64,000 bases of DNA, taken from assembly GCF_900110105.1 (NCBI RefSeq), contig NZ_FOCL01000005.1:248001-312000 (forward strand). The letters run 5' to 3'. The notes below the pieces were generated by a model that did not search any database, was not told the origin of the DNA, and worked only from the letters and a program-made list of their open reading frames with translations. The position numbers and the translations under genes were made by a program. The stretch comes from Mucilaginibacter gossypiicola (GTDB lineage Bacteria; Bacteroidota; Bacteroidia; Sphingobacteriales; Sphingobacteriaceae). Numbering within the stretch: position 1 is the first letter of the stretch; each line of letters opens with the position of its first letter. Shown here piece by piece: positions 62,901 to 64,000 of this stretch.

Positions 62901-64000
62901 GATTGATTCGCTCCTGGATAAACATGTCCATGATTTCAACCCTGTCGACCCTGAGATTTTGGTGCGTCTGAAACTGTTTAAGCAGCAGGTTCAGGAAGAA
63001 AGGTTGTTTGCTAAGTTCTGTAAAACCTTCTTCACGAGCAGCCTTAACAAAGGCCATAACGTCGACATTATAATATCGATCCGCATAACCATATAATTTA
63101 TTGCCCGGAATATCGGAAAAGAAATAAATACTAAATTCAGGTAAAGTTCCCCTTGAGCCATTTTCAGGAAAATGATAAAAGTTCGTCCTGCAGGAAATAA
63201 CCATCCGCAATTCGGGGTATTTATCGGAAAAATTCAGTACTTGCCTTACAGCCGTATTAAAATGCTGTGGTTGTACTTCATCCAGGCCATCCAAAATGAT
63301 TAAAGCATTTCTTTCTGGGATCGAATCCCATCCGGATGGAAGGAAGTCTTCTATGGGATCCTCAACGTAGGTGTTCATCTTCTGGTAGACCGGTATAAAT
63401 GGCGTATCCTTCCTTGCATAAAAATGGGCAAGCTGCCCAAGTTCGATGGATTTTCCGGAACCCGCATTTCCGAGAAGTACTATTCTTTTTTGTCCAGTTA
63501 TCAGACTGTTCAGTGCAATTTCGGGTCCTTGTTCAAAAAATATATCCAGCTTATTTTTCTGATCCTCAAATGCAACCAGAGATCGCTGGATAACAGGATC
63601 CGCCATATATGCCTTTGCAATAAATGTTGTCGGGTTTAAACTGATAAAGCTGATTTCATCAGCTTTTGGCTGTTCCAGAAATAGTTCCTTTTCCTTAACC
63701 AGTTTTTGGGTTTCCATCCTACGTACCCATTCATACAAAATTGAATGGACCTTATTGTTGAAGTCAATGCTTTGTTGTTTGTTTGGAATCCTTAAGATCC
63801 AACCAAGTGATTTTACCTCTTCGTAAAATTCCAAGACCCGCATATGTTGTTTAGTTTCACTAAGGGTCCCAGACGCTTTAGGCTCCTTAAAAAACAGGTA
63901 CATATTTATTTGTTGGCCATTCCGGTATTTTAGTAAGGCCAATCTGAACTCCTCTTCAGTCCCACTTTGATATTCAGTATTTGTATCTGGGTTAATTGCA
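59992..64000 (-). CDS. NACHT-domain STAND NTPase, N-terminus beyond the window
   Basis: At least 1336 residues. The frame stays open from 63942 (a TTG, not a convincing start) to the window end, so the gene begins outside. The visible N-terminus ('YQSGTEEEFRLALLKYRNGQ', 'INMYLFFKE') resembles the TIR-like/DUF4062 domain of STAND proteins. From the TTG codon the NACHT domain has Walker A 'LLGNAGSGKS' (156-165) and Walker B 'ALIILDGLDEVQ' (213-224). The remaining ~900 residues are helical, HEAT-like repeats that would sense a trigger. Such proteins are known or predicted anti-phage systems that kill or arrest the host. A terminator follows, so it is likely a single-gene unit. Confidence 0.88.
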   Translation of the reverse strand, partial: AINPDTNTEYQSGTEEEFRLALLKYRNGQQINMYLFFKEPKASGTLSETKQHMRVLEFYEEVKSLGWILRIPNKQQSIDFNNKVHSILYEWVRRMETQKLVKEKELFLEQPKADEISFISLNPTTFIAKAYMADPVIQRSLVAFEDQKNKLDIFFEQGPEIALNSLITGQKRIVLLGNAGSGKSIELGQLAHFYARKDTPFIPVYQKMNTYVEDPIEDFLPSGWDSIPERNALIILDGLDEVQPQHFNTAVRQVLNFSDKYPELRMVISCRTNFYHFPENGSRGTLPEFSIYFFSDIPGNKLYGYADRYYNVDVMAFVKAAREEGFTELSKQPFFLNLLLKQFQTHQNLRVDRVEIMDMFIQERINLDQAHFEFTTNLKAQKQRIQNILKRLALSMEAMGRNYVTYDELQIIIPEPGDFELLKYATAFQSSGTGIWGFDHNNIQEYLAASALMTLPLEKIQAFLSFNNKRIKPSWVNTLFFLMSIINDKQRKALVNWIFEIEPEVLVKIEADKVDETTRFELFKRIFAYYKEQKVWLRSNKFTEKELAIFTPQDSGAEYLLNELNDSENLRITRLNALHVIRYLKLNGTILNETVGGIKNFIVEFSADGYAVFDAVHTLEGLGLANRETIDYLMELFGNVGNQYIRAALYSIIINAALINDYIDYFLAGLLSDFDKTEREKVHLMDEGVLLREGLGLVTGYQALKKILQVFKDPFNRKIIDLFERREVFEKILDNVRVIAKTQPTIIDDVYEVYLVYGRVSEEAMAMKIAAFFNQVNAGDMIFKKLFEDNKIDPFEKGLLMQPLLTPEMTDYLISQYEARNTTNKDLLELYDNITRTRIRDSYESEINYLTEQLTNKTQALATVPKINYIELRRQREQDSFNLFFSEEAYRAALRQFFDDYGQAEVNWDDVWKINYYGLNEKYILPDAIFDLLSDFTRRNETITLERAIRFTNREPDFERYRFSKIKSKIEMNSALVISSEQQTQIEEWVKNTILNTDISGAIKVAAENPNYFTYSGTATILWFYIKKYRIITDEQKVLDFTLFDEQKNNEERSLDFEAIEHLVGTQKLQQRILQNLYKGIEFDRAWRNNALYALDNKLVDAWLQILKDLSQSNKSSYVRTSVLNAFAESPGSEKSLMTLLKVIGSDDLQWKIVEHIKDRPAIHDELINYLKNILVKEDYPFDQKFRAARYLTEKGMPEGTRYYVDFLLYEAGPDFDFYHEAVQLRWIRDINFLPELIALLKKAKTDEYFMDDFNRFDSMVSDAIFNIGLISEPNLSRVKKELLHFINENTGKIEHINFLNPMIDRMEYSFYLSQTQNRSVYDAVKEVNDVLILD

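Overview
The window looks like a chromosome segment from a Bacteroidota bacterium, most likely Sphingobacteriaceae (Mucilaginibacter/Pedobacter-like). The signs are SusC/SusD pairs, a hybrid two-component regulator with an AraC-type output domain, a type IX secretion (T9SS) sorting tail, many Bacteroidota-type lipoproteins and AT-rich start contexts without strong Shine-Dalgarno sites. The genus is an inference; no rRNA or tRNA gene was seen.

Region 1 (1-33,726, all + strand) is a large polysaccharide utilisation locus. It starts inside a SusD gene and continues with a DUF5107/TPR protein, two paralogous GH43 proteins that carry the residues of the exo-beta-1,3-galactanase group, the hybrid sensor-regulator, a GH97 enzyme, a full SusC/SusD pair, two surface lipoproteins (DUF4959/DUF5126/DUF5000-like and DUF4998/DUF5013-like), a 1956-residue modular secreted protein (alginate-lyase-like domain, Fn3 and discoidin repeats, two CBM3-like modules, T9SS tail), a GH35 beta-galactosidase, a ricin-type lectin lipoprotein and a PD40 beta-propeller lipoprotein. 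The enzyme set fits a galactose-rich plant glycan such as type II arabinogalactan. A C-rich direct repeat with 22-bp spacing lies upstream of three transcription units and is a candidate operator for the local regulator.

Region 2 (33,727-42,208) is an accessory island. A long non-coding stretch with two large dyads leads into a tightly overlapping operon: SSB, two proteins of unknown function, PRTRC proteins E and C, a small ORF, an F-like protein, PRTRC B (E2-like), the PRTRC ThiF/E1-like protein, a small protein, a DarG-like macrodomain and a 404-residue unknown. The C, B and ThiF proteins form a bacterial ubiquitin-like conjugation set: a C-terminal Gly, a candidate E2-type Cys, and an E1-like nucleotide-binding loop plus Cys are all visible. 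No integrase, relaxase or ParB is in the window.

Region 3 (42,209-59,700) holds mixed chromosomal genes: a HAD phosphatase, small unknown proteins, a GH13 protein with an altered region I, a secreted nuclease, an outer-membrane-type protein, a lipoprotein/membrane protein/histidine kinase/LuxR regulator cluster followed by membrane proteins, a DyP peroxidase paired with an internally duplicated protein, an alpha-oxoamine synthase, a SRAP (YedK-type) protein and a stand-alone receiver.

Region 4 (59,992-64,000, - strand) is a large NACHT/STAND NTPase whose N-terminus runs off the window. Its visible N-terminal sequence resembles the TIR-like/DUF4062 effector part of STAND proteins, so an anti-phage role is likely.
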